DNA from: Clostridia bacterium
GTDB taxonomy: Bacteria; Bacillota_A; Clostridia; Oscillospirales; CAG-272
Length of the DNA: 23,855 nucleotides
NCBI GenBank assembly: GCA_017936125.1
Contig: JAGBGE010000006.1
Span: forward strand, 1-23,855
Reading direction: 5' to 3'
Numbering within the stretch: position 1 is the stretch's first letter; the number at the start of each line of letters is the position of its first letter. The position numbers and the translations under genes are program-made. The notes below the pieces were generated by a model. That model had not been told where the DNA came from, did not search any database, and saw only the letters and a program-made list of their open reading frames with translations. Positions 14,690 to 23,042 of this stretch are shown piece after piece.

Positions 14690-16921
14690 ATGTTTTGTGA
14701 AGTATATCTTTTCGATGCTCCATATCATATAGACCGCCCTTTTGACTATTCCTGCGACGAGTCGCTCACGGTTGGCAGTATTGTCAAGGTGCCGTTTGGC
14801 AGGGCGGACAAGCTGCGCCGCGGCGTAGTCACTCGCGTAAAGGACTCCGCAGACGGAGTAAATATTAAGCCCGTGCATACGGTATTTGACAACCGTTATT
14901 CCTTTAGCGAGGAGATGCTCGGGCTGTGTCTGTTTTTGAAGGAGCATACTCTCTCGACCTTCGGCGAGGCGGCAAAATGCCTTATCCCACAGGGCGCTCT
15001 CTCCGAGACACCGAATATAAAGGTCAAAAAGACCTGCGTTCTTGCGCTTTCCAAGGCGGAAGCGGAAGAGCTTCTCTCTGCCACCGGCAGAAAGGGTGTC
15101 AGAAGCGAGGGGCAGAGGAGTATTATCAAATATCTTTTGGACATCGGCACTGCGGATATCGAGCTTATCAGAGCTCTGCCGCACGTTTCCTACGCTAATA
15201 TCACGGCGCTGCGCGAGAGAGGGATAATCAGGATTCTGGAGTCCGAAACTATCCGCAATCCGTATGCCGAATACGCTCGCCTGCGTGACACCGCACCGAT
15301 AGTGCTATCCGAGGCGCAAAGCAAGGCGTATAGCGCCATAGAAGCCGAGCTTAAGCGTGACGAAGCGCGTGCCGCGCTGCTTTTCGGTATTACGGGAAGC
15401 GGTAAAACCAAGGTTATTATGCGCGCGATTGACGAAACTCTCGCTGACGGTAAGAACGTCATAATGCTCGTTCCCGAGATTGCTCTCACGCCCCAGACGG
15501 TGAACATCTTCTGCCGTCGGTACGGTGAGCGTGTGGCGGTGATGCATTCATCGCTCTCGCAGGGAGAGAGGCTCGACGCCTGGCGCAGAATCAAGCGTGG
15601 CGAGGTTGACCTCGTCATAGGCACTCGCTCGGCGATTTTCGCTCCGCTTGACGATATCGGTATGATAGTAATCGACGAGGAGCACGAGCATACCTACAAG
15701 TCGGAGTCAGACCCGAAGTATCACGCCAGAGATATTGCGGCATATCGCTGCGGCAGGTCGAAGGCGCTTATGCTTCTCGCCTCGGCGACACCCTCGCTCG
15801 AGAGCTTCCATAAGGCGAAATCGGGTATATACACCCTCGTTCCGCTTCGTGAGCGCTACGGCGGCGTTAAGCTGCCCGACGCGGTTATCGTCGATATGCG
15901 AGAGGAATTAAGGCTCGGCAACACCTCGCCAATCAGCGACAGACTCTTAAAGTCGCTCGGTGAGGTTTACGAAAACGATAAGCAGGCGATTTTGTTCCTC
16001 AACCGACGCGGCTATTCCTCGCAGATAAGCTGTAAGGAGTGCGGTGACGTTTTGACCTGTCCGCGCTGCTCGGTATCGCTGACCTATCACACAAGCAGTG
16101 ATGGCGGCAAGCTGCTCTGCCATATGTGCGGTTACAGCGAGCGAGTACCAAGAAAATGCCCGTCGTGTGACAGCGACCGCCTATCATTCCTTGGCTACGG
16201 CACGCAGAAGCTCGAAAGCGAGCTTAATAAATACGCGCCCGATATGACGGTGATGCGTATGGATGCCGACACCACTAGCGGCAAGATGTCCTACGACAGA
16301 ATGCTCGAGGATTTCAGAGAGGGCAGAGCTGATATTCTGCTCGGCACGCAGATGGTAGCCAAGGGACACGATTTCCCGAGAGTAACCCTCGTTGGCGTTG
16401 CGCTTGCGGATACCTCGCTCTACGTCAGCGATTTCCGCGCCGCAGAGCGCACCTTCTCACTGCTCACGCAGGTTATCGGCAGAGCAGGCAGAGCAGGCGC
16501 GAGAGGTCTTGCGGTTATACAGACCTTTGCGCCGAAAAACGAGGTAATAAGGCTTGCCTGCGAGCAGAATTACGAGAAATTTTACGAGGGCGAGATAGCA
16601 CTCCGCAAGGAGCTCGCCTACCCACCGTTTTGCGATATAGTCGAGCTTACGCTCACCTCGGAGGACGAGCAGGAGCTCTTCCGCGAGTCGAAAAGGCTCT
16701 CGGACACGATACTTGAAAAGCTAAAGGGCGACTACGGCAGGCAGCCGTTCATCGTCTTTGGCCCGTTTGAAGCTCAGGTATATAAATTAAACGAAAAATA
16801 CAGAATGAGAATGGTAGTCAAATGCAGGCTGAACAAGATTTCGCGCGCTCTCTTCCACGAGCTGCTCACGGAGTTCTCGCTTGCGCGCAAGGTGACGCTT
16901 GCGATAGACTTCAACCCGTAA
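14690..16921 (+). CDS. priA: primosomal protein N' (replication restart helicase PriA)
   Basis: PriA recognises stalled forks and reloads the replicative helicase. The 743-residue product has a 3'-end-binding N-terminal domain (about 1-100), Walker A GITGSGKT (233-240), DEEH box (329-332), and an eight-Cys zinc-binding module (Cys448, 451, 457, 460, 477, 480, 490, 493). The helicase C-terminal part includes LLGTQMVAKGHDFPRVTLVG and QVIGRAGRAG. All key residues are present and length is normal. AAAGAGGTGG precedes the ATG. It sits mid-operon between rpoZ and def, as in many Firmicutes. Confidence 0.98.
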   Translation: MFCEVYLFDAPYHIDRPFDYSCDESLTVGSIVKVPFGRADKLRRGVVTRVKDSADGVNIKPVHTVFDNRYSFSEEMLGLCLFLKEHTLSTFGEAAKCLIPQGALSETPNIKVKKTCVLALSKAEAEELLSATGRKGVRSEGQRSIIKYLLDIGTADIELIRALPHVSYANITALRERGIIRILESETIRNPYAEYARLRDTAPIVLSEAQSKAYSAIEAELKRDEARAALLFGITGSGKTKVIMRAIDETLADGKNVIMLVPEIALTPQTVNIFCRRYGERVAVMHSSLSQGERLDAWRRIKRGEVDLVIGTRSAIFAPLDDIGMIVIDEEHEHTYKSESDPKYHARDIAAYRCGRSKALMLLASATPSLESFHKAKSGIYTLVPLRERYGGVKLPDAVIVDMREELRLGNTSPISDRLLKSLGEVYENDKQAILFLNRRGYSSQISCKECGDVLTCPRCSVSLTYHTSSDGGKLLCHMCGYSERVPRKCPSCDSDRLSFLGYGTQKLESELNKYAPDMTVMRMDADTTSGKMSYDRMLEDFREGRADILLGTQMVAKGHDFPRVTLVGVALADTSLYVSDFRAAERTFSLLTQVIGRAGRAGARGLAVIQTFAPKNEVIRLACEQNYEKFYEGEIALRKELAYPPFCDIVELTLTSEDEQELFRESKRLSDTILEKLKGDYGRQPFIVFGPFEAQVYKLNEKYRMRMVVKCRLNKISRALFHELLTEFSLARKVTLAIDFNP

Positions 16922-16939
16922 AGAAAAAGAGGAAAAGCT

Positions 16940-17407
16940 ATGGCAAAATTAAAAATAGTGAAATTCGGTGACCCCATGCTTCGCAAGGTGTCAAGACCTG
17001 TTGAGGAAATTACACCGAGAATTTTAACGCTTCTTGACGATATGGTAGAAACTATGCGTGACGCGGGCGGCTGCGGACTTGCGGCGGTGCAGGTTGGCGT
17101 GCTTCGCCGTATCGCAGTTATCGAGGTCGAGGAGGGCGAGGTTATCGAGCTCATCAACCCGAAGATTATCGCCTTCGCTGGCGAGCAGACCGACCAGGAG
17201 GGCTGTCTTTCCAATCCCGGTGAGTACGGAATTACCAAGCGTCCGAAGGCTGTCACGGTGAGAGCAACCAACCGTCACGGTGAGCAGTTCGAGGTCACAG
17301 GTCAGGACCTTCTCGCGAGAGCAATCTGCCACGAGTGCGACCACCTCGACGGCAAGCTCTACACCGACGTGCAGATTAGACCCCTGACCGACAAGGATTT
17401 TAAGTAA
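16940..17407 (+). CDS. def: peptide deformylase
   Basis: This enzyme removes the formyl group from the N-terminal Met of new proteins. All three motifs are present: GCGLAAVQ (44-51), EGCLS (87-91, with metal ligand Cys89) and HECDH (131-135, with metal ligands His131 and His135 and catalytic Glu132). At 155 residues it is a compact form. The start follows AAGAGGAAAAGC. It precedes fmt, the formyltransferase that makes its substrate; this pairing is widely conserved. Its last codons are echoed by a short direct repeat just before fmt. Confidence 0.97.
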   Translation: MAKLKIVKFGDPMLRKVSRPVEEITPRILTLLDDMVETMRDAGGCGLAAVQVGVLRRIAVIEVEEGEVIELINPKIIAFAGEQTDQEGCLSNPGEYGITKRPKAVTVRATNRHGEQFEVTGQDLLARAICHECDHLDGKLYTDVQIRPLTDKDFK

Positions 17408-17464
17408 GAATCATCGCGAGAGATGACTTCTGACAAACAGCATTTTCACTGACAAGGATTTAAG
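17390..17464 (+). repeat. short direct repeat: def 3' end and fmt ribosome site
   Basis: GACAAGGATTTTAAG (17390-17404, the last codons of def) recurs as GACAAGGATTTAAG (17451-17464) with one T lost. The second copy supplies AAGGA 10 nt before the fmt ATG. This looks like a small tandem duplication that gave fmt its ribosome site. Confidence 0.6.
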
Positions 17465-17468
17465 AAAT

Positions 17469-18404
17469 ATGAAAAATATAATGTTTATGGGTACTCCCGA
17501 GATTTCGGCTACCTGTCTTCGCCGTCTTATCGACGACGGCCACGGGATATGCGCCGTTGTAACTCGCGAGGACAAGCCGAGAGGCAGAGGCAACGTTATG
17601 ACACCCACAGAGGTCAAGGCGCTTGCGCTGGAGAGGGATATTCCCGTCTATACGCCAAAAACTCTGCGTGACGGCTCGTTTGACGAGGTGCTCTCGCGTC
17701 ATAACCCCGACCTTATCGTAGTCGTCGCATACGGCAAGATTCTGCCGAAATCGGTGATAGATTTCCCAAAATACGGCTGCATCAATCTCCACGTATCTCT
17801 CTTGCCGAAGTATCGCGGTGCTGCGCCTATGCAGAGAGCGATTATGGAGGGTGAGAGCGAGACGGGCGTGACCGTGATGTATATGGACGAGGGGCTAGAC
17901 ACCGGAGATATTCTCTCGGTAGAAAAATTCCCGATAGGACCTACCGACAATTTTGAGGCTATACACGATAGAAGCGCCGAGATAGGCTCTCGCCTTCTCT
18001 CTGAAACCATAGACAAAATAGAAAAAAATGAGATAGAAAGAATCAAGCAGGACGATAGCCTTGCGACCTATGCAAGCAAGGTTGAGAGGGAAGATTGTAA
18101 GCTTGACTTTACATTATCCGCCAAAAAGCTTGATTTTACCATCAGAGGAGTCACTCCTATCCCCGGAGCTTTTGCGTACTTGAACGGCAAGATGCTCAAG
18201 ATTAACAAGGCGACTCCGATAGATAAAAAAGGCGCGCCCGGCGAGGTCATTGAGGTCTCGGACAAGGGTGACGGCTACTTCACCGTCGCTTGCGGTGAGG
18301 GCGCGCTCCGCGTCAGCGTGGTTATCCCCGAGGGCAAGGGTAAGATGACCGCGGGAGCATTCGTCCGCGGCAGAAAGATTTCGCTCGGCGATATACTTGA
18401 ATAA
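17469..18404 (+). CDS. fmt: methionyl-tRNA formyltransferase
   Basis: Formylates Met on initiator tRNA using 10-formyl-tetrahydrofolate. The 311-residue protein has the Rossmann-type N-terminal domain with catalytic Asn106, His108 (INLHVSLLPKYRGAAP) and Asp144 (DTGDI), the same numbering as in E. coli. The C-terminal OB-like tRNA-binding domain runs from about 205 (FTIRGVTPIPGAFAYLNGK) to the end. It follows def in the operon, and its ribosome site lies in the short repeat at 17451-17464. The start is well supported by the MKNIMFMGTPE N-terminus. Confidence 0.98.
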   Translation: MKNIMFMGTPEISATCLRRLIDDGHGICAVVTREDKPRGRGNVMTPTEVKALALERDIPVYTPKTLRDGSFDEVLSRHNPDLIVVVAYGKILPKSVIDFPKYGCINLHVSLLPKYRGAAPMQRAIMEGESETGVTVMYMDEGLDTGDILSVEKFPIGPTDNFEAIHDRSAEIGSRLLSETIDKIEKNEIERIKQDDSLATYASKVEREDCKLDFTLSAKKLDFTIRGVTPIPGAFAYLNGKMLKINKATPIDKKGAPGEVIEVSDKGDGYFTVACGEGALRVSVVIPEGKGKMTAGAFVRGRKISLGDILE

Positions 18405-18424
18405 ATTTCAGAGAGGAGAGAGAA

Positions 18425-19735
18425 ATGAATATCAGACAAATTGCCCTGCGTATTCTCGACGAGTACGAGGCAGGCGGAAAGTATATTAACCTCTCGCTCT
18501 CCTCGCACACAACCGACGGACTCACGAGAGAGGAGCGCGCGCAGCTTACAGCGCTTCTTTACACCGCCGTTGAGCGCAAGCTCACCTACGATTACTACAT
18601 TTGTGCGCTTTCTGGCCGTTCTGAAAGCTCGATAGACCCGCATACGAAGAATATTCTGCGTCTTGGTCTCTGTCAGCTTCTAGATATGAGCTCCGTGCCA
18701 GATTTTGCCGCGGTGAACGAGAGCGTCAAGCTCGCTCGCAGCAAGGGTGAGAGAGCCTTTGTCAACGGCATTCTCCGTGCCGCCGCCAGAGAGAAAAACG
18801 CGCTTCCTATGCCCCCTGAGGCGAAAAATTATAAGCGCTATCTCTCTGTCAAGCATTCCTTCCCTTTAGCCGTAGTCAAGCATTTTGACTCTCTCTACGG
18901 CAGGGAAGCGACTGAGAAAATTCTCGGGTTCTACAATAGTGAAAAATACACCGACATCACGGTCAACACCGTGAAAATTTCGGTAAAAGAATATCTAAAA
19001 TGCCTGGAAAACGCAGGTTTTTCTGCCACCGCATCTCCCGACGTACCGCATTCCTTGCGCATTGAGGCATCGGTCAATCCCGAGCGGCTTCCCGGCTTTG
19101 CTGACGGACACTTCTTCGTTCAGGACAGGGCATCTGCCGTCTCCTCTATGGCGCTATCTCCTGTATCCGACGGAGTGACGCTCGACGTTTGCTCTGCCCC
19201 GGGTGGCAAGAGCTTTGCCTCGGCTATTCTTTCGGGCGACACAGGCAGAATCTACTCCTTCGACCTTCACGAGTCGAAGCTCTCGCTTATCGAGTCGGGC
19301 GCAGAGCGCCTCGGACTTAACTCAATTTCTGCTTCAGAGCGTGACGCTCTCACACCCGATGAGAGTCTTATAGGCATAGCCGACAGAGTTATCTGCGACG
19401 TGCCCTGCTCGGGACTTGGCGTTCTCGGCAAGAAGCCTGATTTGCGCTACAAGGACACCTCACTTCTCACCGAGCTTCCGCCGCTTCAGCTTGATATTCT
19501 CACGGCTTCCGCGCGCTATCTCAAGAACGGCGGTGAGCTGCTCTATTCGACCTGTACGCTGAACCCTCTGGAGAACGAGCAGGTGGTGGCGAAATTCCTG
19601 GAAAATAACCCGAGCTTTGCTCTCACCGACTTCGCCGTAGGCTCGCTTAAATCGACCGACGGAATGCTCTATATGCTCCCGCATATCCACGGCACAGACG
19701 GCTTCTTTATGGCAAAAATCACGAAACGAGCGTAA
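18425..19735 (+). CDS. rsmB: 16S rRNA (cytosine-967-C5) methyltransferase
   Basis: Methylates C967 of 16S rRNA using S-adenosylmethionine. The 436-residue product has an N-terminal NusB-like RNA-binding domain (about 1-125), including [15 protein letters not shown], and a Rossmann methyltransferase domain. The SAM loop is [11 protein letters not shown] (254-264). Motif IV has Cys328 (DVPCSG) and motif VI has the catalytic Cys377 (YSTCTLNP), the two-cysteine pattern of RNA m5C enzymes. AGAGAGGAGAG precedes the ATG. It is placed between fmt and rlmN, as in Bacillus. Confidence 0.96.
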   Translation: MNIRQIALRILDEYEAGGKYINLSLSSHTTDGLTREERAQLTALLYTAVERKLTYDYYICALSGRSESSIDPHTKNILRLGLCQLLDMSSVPDFAAVNESVKLARSKGERAFVNGILRAAAREKNALPMPPEAKNYKRYLSVKHSFPLAVVKHFDSLYGREATEKILGFYNSEKYTDITVNTVKISVKEYLKCLENAGFSATASPDVPHSLRIEASVNPERLPGFADGHFFVQDRASAVSSMALSPVSDGVTLDVCSAPGGKSFASAILSGDTGRIYSFDLHESKLSLIESGAERLGLNSISASERDALTPDESLIGIADRVICDVPCSGLGVLGKKPDLRYKDTSLLTELPPLQLDILTASARYLKNGGELLYSTCTLNPLENEQVVAKFLENNPSFALTDFAVGSLKSTDGMLYMLPHIHGTDGFFMAKITKRA

Positions 19736-19740
19736 CCAAA

Positions 19741-20802
19741 ATGACAGAAAAAGTAGACCTTTATTCAATGCTCCCAGAGGAGCTTGAAGCATATTTTATC
19801 TCGCTCGGTGAGCCGAAATTCCGTGCAAAGCAGGTGTTCGCGAGGCTTCACCGCGGTGAGCGAATTACAGAAATAACCAATCTATCAAAGGCTCTACGCG
19901 AGAGACTTGCGGAGTCGACTCTCGACACACTCCCTTACGTCGAGGAGAAACTCGTCTCGAAGATTGACGGCACCGTCAAGTACCTTTTCAGACTCCACGA
20001 CGGTGCGTGCATAGAGAGCGTTTTTATGCGCTATAAGCACGGCAACACGCTCTGCATATCGAGCCAAGTTGGCTGCCGTATGGGCTGCAAATTCTGCGCC
20101 TCGACCATTGGCGGCAGAGTGCGTGACCTCTATCCGTCAGAGCTTCTCGGTCAGATTCTCACCGCCCAGCGTGACTCGGGTGAGCGTATCTCCAACATCG
20201 TTATGATGGGCATTGGCGAGCCGCTCGACAATTTCGACAACGTGATAAAGTTTCTTCGCCTTGTTAATCACCCCGACGGAGTGAATATCGGCTATCGCCA
20301 CATCTCGCTCTCCACCTGCGGTGTCGTTTCAGGTATCGAAAGGCTTGCCGAGGTTGATATTCCTATCACGCTTTCCATCTCTCTGCACGCGGCAAACGAC
20401 GCTCGTCGCTCGGAGATTATGCCGATAAACAATAAGTGGAATATAGATGCGCTTCTTTCCGCCTGCGTTTCATATTACAAGGTTACGGGCAGACGCATTT
20501 CATTTGAATACACGCTGATTTCGGGCAAGAACGACTCGGTAGCAGATGCCGAGGAGCTTGCGGAGCTTCTCATATCCGCCTTTCGCGGCACAGGAGCGCC
20601 TATTCACGTCAACCTCATTCGTGTGAACGAGGTTAAGGAAACAGGCTTCAAGAAGGGAAGCACCGAATCGGTGAACGCCTTTGCGAAAGCGCTCGAGAAG
20701 CGTGGCGTAACCGCAACGGTAAGGCGCAAGCTCGGCAGCGACGTCAACGCCGCCTGCGGTCAGCTTCGTCGCTCCAATATGTTAAAAAAAGAAGAGGTAT
20801 AG
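19741..20802 (+). CDS. rlmN: dual-specificity 23S rRNA/tRNA adenine-C2 methyltransferase
   Basis: A radical SAM enzyme that methylates A2503 of 23S rRNA and A37 of some tRNAs. The 353-residue protein has the CxxxCxxC cluster motif (Cys112, 116, 119; CRMGCKFC), and the two cysteines used in the methyl transfer, Cys105 ([10 protein letters not shown]) and Cys339 (NAACGQL), are both present. GIGEPLDN matches the SAM-contact segment. It starts only 5 nt after the rsmB stop and has no clear ribosome site, so translation probably depends on coupling to rsmB. The stop is immediately followed by the rsgA TTG start. Confidence 0.97.
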   Translation: MTEKVDLYSMLPEELEAYFISLGEPKFRAKQVFARLHRGERITEITNLSKALRERLAESTLDTLPYVEEKLVSKIDGTVKYLFRLHDGACIESVFMRYKHGNTLCISSQVGCRMGCKFCASTIGGRVRDLYPSELLGQILTAQRDSGERISNIVMMGIGEPLDNFDNVIKFLRLVNHPDGVNIGYRHISLSTCGVVSGIERLAEVDIPITLSISLHAANDARRSEIMPINNKWNIDALLSACVSYYKVTGRRISFEYTLISGKNDSVADAEELAELLISAFRGTGAPIHVNLIRVNEVKETGFKKGSTESVNAFAKALEKRGVTATVRRKLGSDVNAACGQLRRSNMLKKEEV

Positions 20803-20805
20803 TCC

Positions 20806-21741
20806 TTGATTACAGTAAAACGTGGCAAGGTCGTAAAGGGCCTTGGCGGACTCTATGAGATAAGAATAAGCGACGGTGGAGAAATCTCCCGTCTTTCCTG
20901 TCGCGCGAAGGGAAATCTGAGGCGTGACGAGGAGAAGCTTCTCGTCGGTGACGACGTGACCGTGACTCTTGACGATTCCACCCCCGACGGCGTGGTGATT
21001 TCCTCTATCGACGAGCGCAAGAATTCGCTCATTCGTCCCCCGCTTGCCAACCTTGATTATCTTTTCATCGTTTTCGCGGCGGCGAAGCCCTCGCCCGTTA
21101 TCGAAACGGTGGATAAGCTCATCGCCATAGCCGTACATAACGGCATTACTCCCGTAGTAGTTATCACCAAATCCGATTTACAGACCGAGGCAGCAGAGGA
21201 ATATGCCGAGATATACAAGCTCGTCGGCATACCCACCTTCGTCACCTCGTCGGAGGAGAAGTGCGGCATTGAGGAGCTTTCCTTATACATTAAGAATAAT
21301 GTAAGAAATGGCAGAACTGCCGCCTTTGCAGGCGCGTCGGGAGTCGGCAAATCAACCCTTATGAACACGCTGTTCCCGGGGCTTGCGCTTGCGACAGCCG
21401 AGATTTCGCGCAAGATAGAGCGCGGCAGGCACACCACCAGACACGTCGAGATTTTTGACATCGAGAATACTGCCGACACAGGACTTCTTGCCGACACACC
21501 CGGCTTCTCGCTCATAGACTTTGCGAGATTTGATTTCTTCTCGCTCGACGAGCTTATTCCAACCTTCCCCGAGCTGCTCCCCTACGTCGGCAAATGCCGT
21601 TACGCAGACTGCGCCCACGTCGGCGAGGGCGAGGACGAATGCGCTGTTGCCAAAGCGGCAAGAGAGGGCAAAATCGCCCCCACCCGCCTCGAGTCCTATC
21701 GCTCGATTTACAGAGTTTTGAAGGATAAAACAACATATTAA
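20806..21741 (+). CDS. rsgA: ribosome small subunit-dependent GTPase RsgA, TTG start
   Basis: A late 30S assembly GTPase. The 311-residue protein shows the circularly permuted order of the family: an N-terminal OB fold (about 1-70), then G4 TKSD (121-124), G1 GASGVGKST (176-184) and G3 DTPGF (230-234), followed by a zinc site of Cys264, Cys269, His271 and Cys279 (KCRYADCAH ... ECA). The TTG start is chosen because AGAGG (20793-20797) lies 8 nt before it and the N-terminus ITVKRGKVVKGLGGLYEI fits the family. The site lies inside the rlmN end, so the two are coupled. stp and prkC, often between rlmN and rsgA, are missing. It is the last gene of the operon. Confidence 0.96.
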   Translation: MITVKRGKVVKGLGGLYEIRISDGGEISRLSCRAKGNLRRDEEKLLVGDDVTVTLDDSTPDGVVISSIDERKNSLIRPPLANLDYLFIVFAAAKPSPVIETVDKLIAIAVHNGITPVVVITKSDLQTEAAEEYAEIYKLVGIPTFVTSSEEKCGIEELSLYIKNNVRNGRTAAFAGASGVGKSTLMNTLFPGLALATAEISRKIERGRHTTRHVEIFDIENTADTGLLADTPGFSLIDFARFDFFSLDELIPTFPELLPYVGKCRYADCAHVGEGEDECAVAKAAREGKIAPTRLESYRSIYRVLKDKTTY

Positions 21742-21742
21742 A

Positions 21743-21775
21743 AAAACGATGTTGAGTTGTGCTCAACATCGTTTT
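21743..21775. terminator. bidirectional terminator between rsgA and the convergent gene
   Basis: A perfect 14-bp stem (21743-21756 with 21762-21775) encloses loop TTGTG. The plus strand continues CTATTT; the minus strand reads a run of Ts (complement of 21737-21746), so it should also stop the opposite gene. It ends the nrdR-rsgA operon. Confidence 0.9.
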
Positions 21776-21836
21776 CTATTTACCATTTTTGAAAAAATAT
21801 TGAATTTGGTAAAAATATATGATATGCGAGGATTGG

Positions 21837-22292
21837 TTATCTAAATACTACAAGATGAATATTTGGATTAAGTGACTTAAATCTAATGTTATTTATGTCA
21901 TCGTATTTCGACCATTGACGACAAAACAGAACGTCTGCGCCTCGGATAATATGGTCGTCGCGATTATCGGCTGCGTTCTCCTTGTCTTCGTATGCAATTT
22001 CAGGGTCAAAAGAGAAGATACCGACTCCTCTACCACCGTCACAATCATAAGCCAATTTGTCATTTGATAAAAGTATAGAGAAGAAAACCGATGGAAAATG
22101 CGGAGATAACTCGAGGAAGAGTCTATAAATCATTCCCGTATCATCACCACCGGCTAAAACTAACGTTACTTTATAATTTTCCAGATATTCTAAAAGCGCT
22201 TTTTTAACCTTTGAGCGTAATTCATCGGGAAAATCCTCAGTTCTTAGAATAACAATAGTTAGACCTTTTTCATAACCGATAATCGTAGGCAT
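21837..22292 (-). CDS. uncharacterised 151-aa protein, possibly SLOG-like
   Basis: I do not recognise a named family. The product is soluble, with no signal or membrane segment. Its layout suggests a Rossmann-type fold: a first strand (LTIVILR), a helix (KVKKALLEYLENY), a strand ending in a glycine turn (VTLVLAGGDDTG), a helix with LELSPHFP, a strand (VFFSILLS) and, near the end, IIRGADVLFCRQWS. This order recalls SLOG/DUF1273 (YpsA-like) nucleotide-sensing domains; the resemblance is by eye and tentative. A very good ribosome site (AAAGGAG, 7 nt before the ATG) and a consensus promoter show it is a real gene. It is the only minus-strand gene in the window and is divergent from a small Xre-type regulator. 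It is AT-richer than the operon beside it, hinting at a separate origin. Confidence 0.8.
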   Translation of the reverse strand: MPTIIGYEKGLTIVILRTEDFPDELRSKVKKALLEYLENYKVTLVLAGGDDTGMIYRLFLELSPHFPSVFFSILLSNDKLAYDCDGGRGVGIFSFDPEIAYEDKENAADNRDDHIIRGADVLFCRQWSKYDDINNIRFKSLNPNIHLVVFR

Positions 22293-22329
22293 AAAGTCTC
22301 TCCTTTATGGTCAATATAATGATAATAAT

Positions 22330-22358
22330 ATTATACTCGGTCTAACGACAATTGTCAA
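22330..22358 (-). promoter_or_regulatory. consensus promoter of the minus-strand gene
   Basis: Read on the minus strand: TTGACA (22358-22353), a 17-nt spacer and TATAAT (22335-22330), a perfect match. Its -35 box overlaps the -35 box of the divergent promoter. Confidence 0.9.
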
Positions 22359-22379
22359 GAGATTGGGTATAAGTTATAC
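22347..22379. promoter_or_regulatory. candidate operators in the divergent promoter region
   Basis: GACAATTGTC (22347-22356) is a perfect palindrome across the shared -35 boxes. GTATAA-G-TTATAC (22367-22379) is a perfect 13-bp palindrome over the -10 of the Xre gene. The half-site TTATAC recurs at 22331-22336 over the other gene's -10. The layout suits repression of both promoters by the Xre-type protein; this is inference. Confidence 0.5.
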
Positions 22380-22380
22380 T
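22352..22380 (+). promoter_or_regulatory. promoter of the small Xre-type gene
   Basis: TTGTCA (22352-22357), a 17-nt spacer and TATACT (22375-22380). It shares the -35 region with the opposing promoter, so the two probably cannot be occupied at the same time. Confidence 0.78.
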
Positions 22381-22399
22381 GTAACAGGGTGATGATTTT

Positions 22400-22618
22400 A
22401 TGATTTCCTATGAGCCGCTTTACAAAACAATGAAGGCGAAAGGCGTTACAACGTATAAGTTAATTAACAATTATGGTATAAGTAGAAGTCTACTAGACAG
22501 ACTAAAGCATAACCGTCCTATAACCACAGTGACACTTGACGATCTTTGCAAGATTCTTGATTGCAGGGTAGAGGACATAATGGTGTATATACCCGACGGC
22601 AAGGACATTCATACCTAA
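22400..22618 (+). CDS. small Cro/CI-type helix-turn-helix regulator
   Basis: A 72-residue DNA-binding protein of the short Xre/HTH_26 type. The helix-turn-helix spans about residues 15-40 (TTYKLINNYGISRSLLDRLK), and the following TLDDLCKILDCRVEDIMVYI is the usual fourth and fifth helix of this group. It has no other domain, so it may act as a dimer. The ribosome site AGGGTGAT lies before the ATG. It is divergent from the 151-aa gene, and palindromes in the shared promoter region are plausible autoregulatory operators. A terminator follows at once, so it is a single-gene unit. Confidence 0.9.
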   Translation: MISYEPLYKTMKAKGVTTYKLINNYGISRSLLDRLKHNRPITTVTLDDLCKILDCRVEDIMVYIPDGKDIHT

Positions 22619-22655
22619 GCGGCGACAGATTTGAATTTCTGCTCGCCGTTTTTGC
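22617..22655 (+). terminator. terminator of the Xre-type gene
   Basis: CGGCGA (22620-22625) pairs with TCGCCG (22643-22648) and CAGA (22626-22629) pairs with TCTG (22638-22641), with one bulged base. The stem extends at its base by AAG/TTT and is followed by a T-run. It begins in the stop codon. Confidence 0.85.
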
Positions 22656-22660
22656 ATATT

Positions 22661-22815
22661 ATAAAAGGCTCCATCCGAGAGGGAGCTGTCACCGAAGGTG
22701 ACTGAGGGAGCCTGCGCTTGAAGGCATAAACAAAGCCAAGGATATTCATACGCATTCTCCTTCCGTCATACTCAAGTATCCTTTCATATGCCACCTCTCT
22801 TTGCAGGGAGGCTCT
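22661..22815. repeat. palindromic intergenic repeat element, copy 2 (inverted)
   Basis: Read on the minus strand it follows the order of copy 1. It begins with a CCTCCCT...GAGAGGTGGC hairpin, then a small palindrome ATACTTGAGTAT, then ACGGAAGGA. Next comes a spacer that is longer than in copy 1. After it stand CCCTCAGTCA and the hairpin GTCACC-TTC-GGTGAC (22688-22702), and the element closes with GCCTTTTAT...ATGCA at its end. Compared with copy 1 the hairpin keeps pairing through a C-G to A-T change. With the Xre terminator and the L10 leader it fills the gap 22619-23042. Confidence 0.75.
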
Positions 22816-22849
22816 ATTAAAAAACACAAAAATATTTTTCAAAAACCCC

Positions 22850-22878
22850 TTGACAAAAGTGAAACTATCTGCTATAAT
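22850..22878 (+). promoter_or_regulatory. consensus promoter of rplJ-rplL
   Basis: TTGACA (22850-22855), a 17-nt spacer and TATAAT (22873-22878), with TGC before the -10 (extended). This is a very strong promoter, as expected for ribosomal protein genes. Expected start about 22885. Confidence 0.95.
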
Positions 22879-22884
22879 ACTTGC

Positions 22885-23018
22885 GTATCCGAAGACAGCA
22901 GGTTCCGGTAAAAGCATTTTAGCTTTCCTGCCGAGGTAAAGAAAACTTAAATATTTATTATTTGGTTGTCCTTTTCTCGGAGGTGCTTTGCGCATTTATC
23001 GGAAAAGGATGTTTTTTT
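22885..23018 (+). promoter_or_regulatory. ribosomal protein L10 leader
   Basis: The segment GAAGACAGCAGG ... TCCTGCCGAGGTAA (22891-22939) matches the conserved core of the L10 leader (Rfam RF00557 type) by eye. In this autoregulatory RNA, excess L10 (with L12) binds the leader and favours the downstream terminator. CAGCAGG and CCTGC(C) form the basal pairing. A clear terminator follows at 22968-23018. Confidence 0.88.
22968..23018 (+). terminator. attenuator terminator in the L10 leader
   Basis: GTCCTTTTC and CG (22968-22979, one bulged T) pair with CGGAAAAGGAT (23000-23010), then TTTTTTT at 23012-23018. It lies 24 nt before the rplJ ATG, so it must be bypassed for expression, in keeping with attenuation by L10. 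Confidence 0.85.
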
Positions 23019-23042
23019 ACGATTTTTTATGGAGGTGAAACA

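Noticed and set aside
22962..23042. Earlier in-frame start for L10
   Set aside because: It would be translated through the L10-leader terminator and adds residues foreign to the family. GGAGGTG precedes the ATG at 23043.
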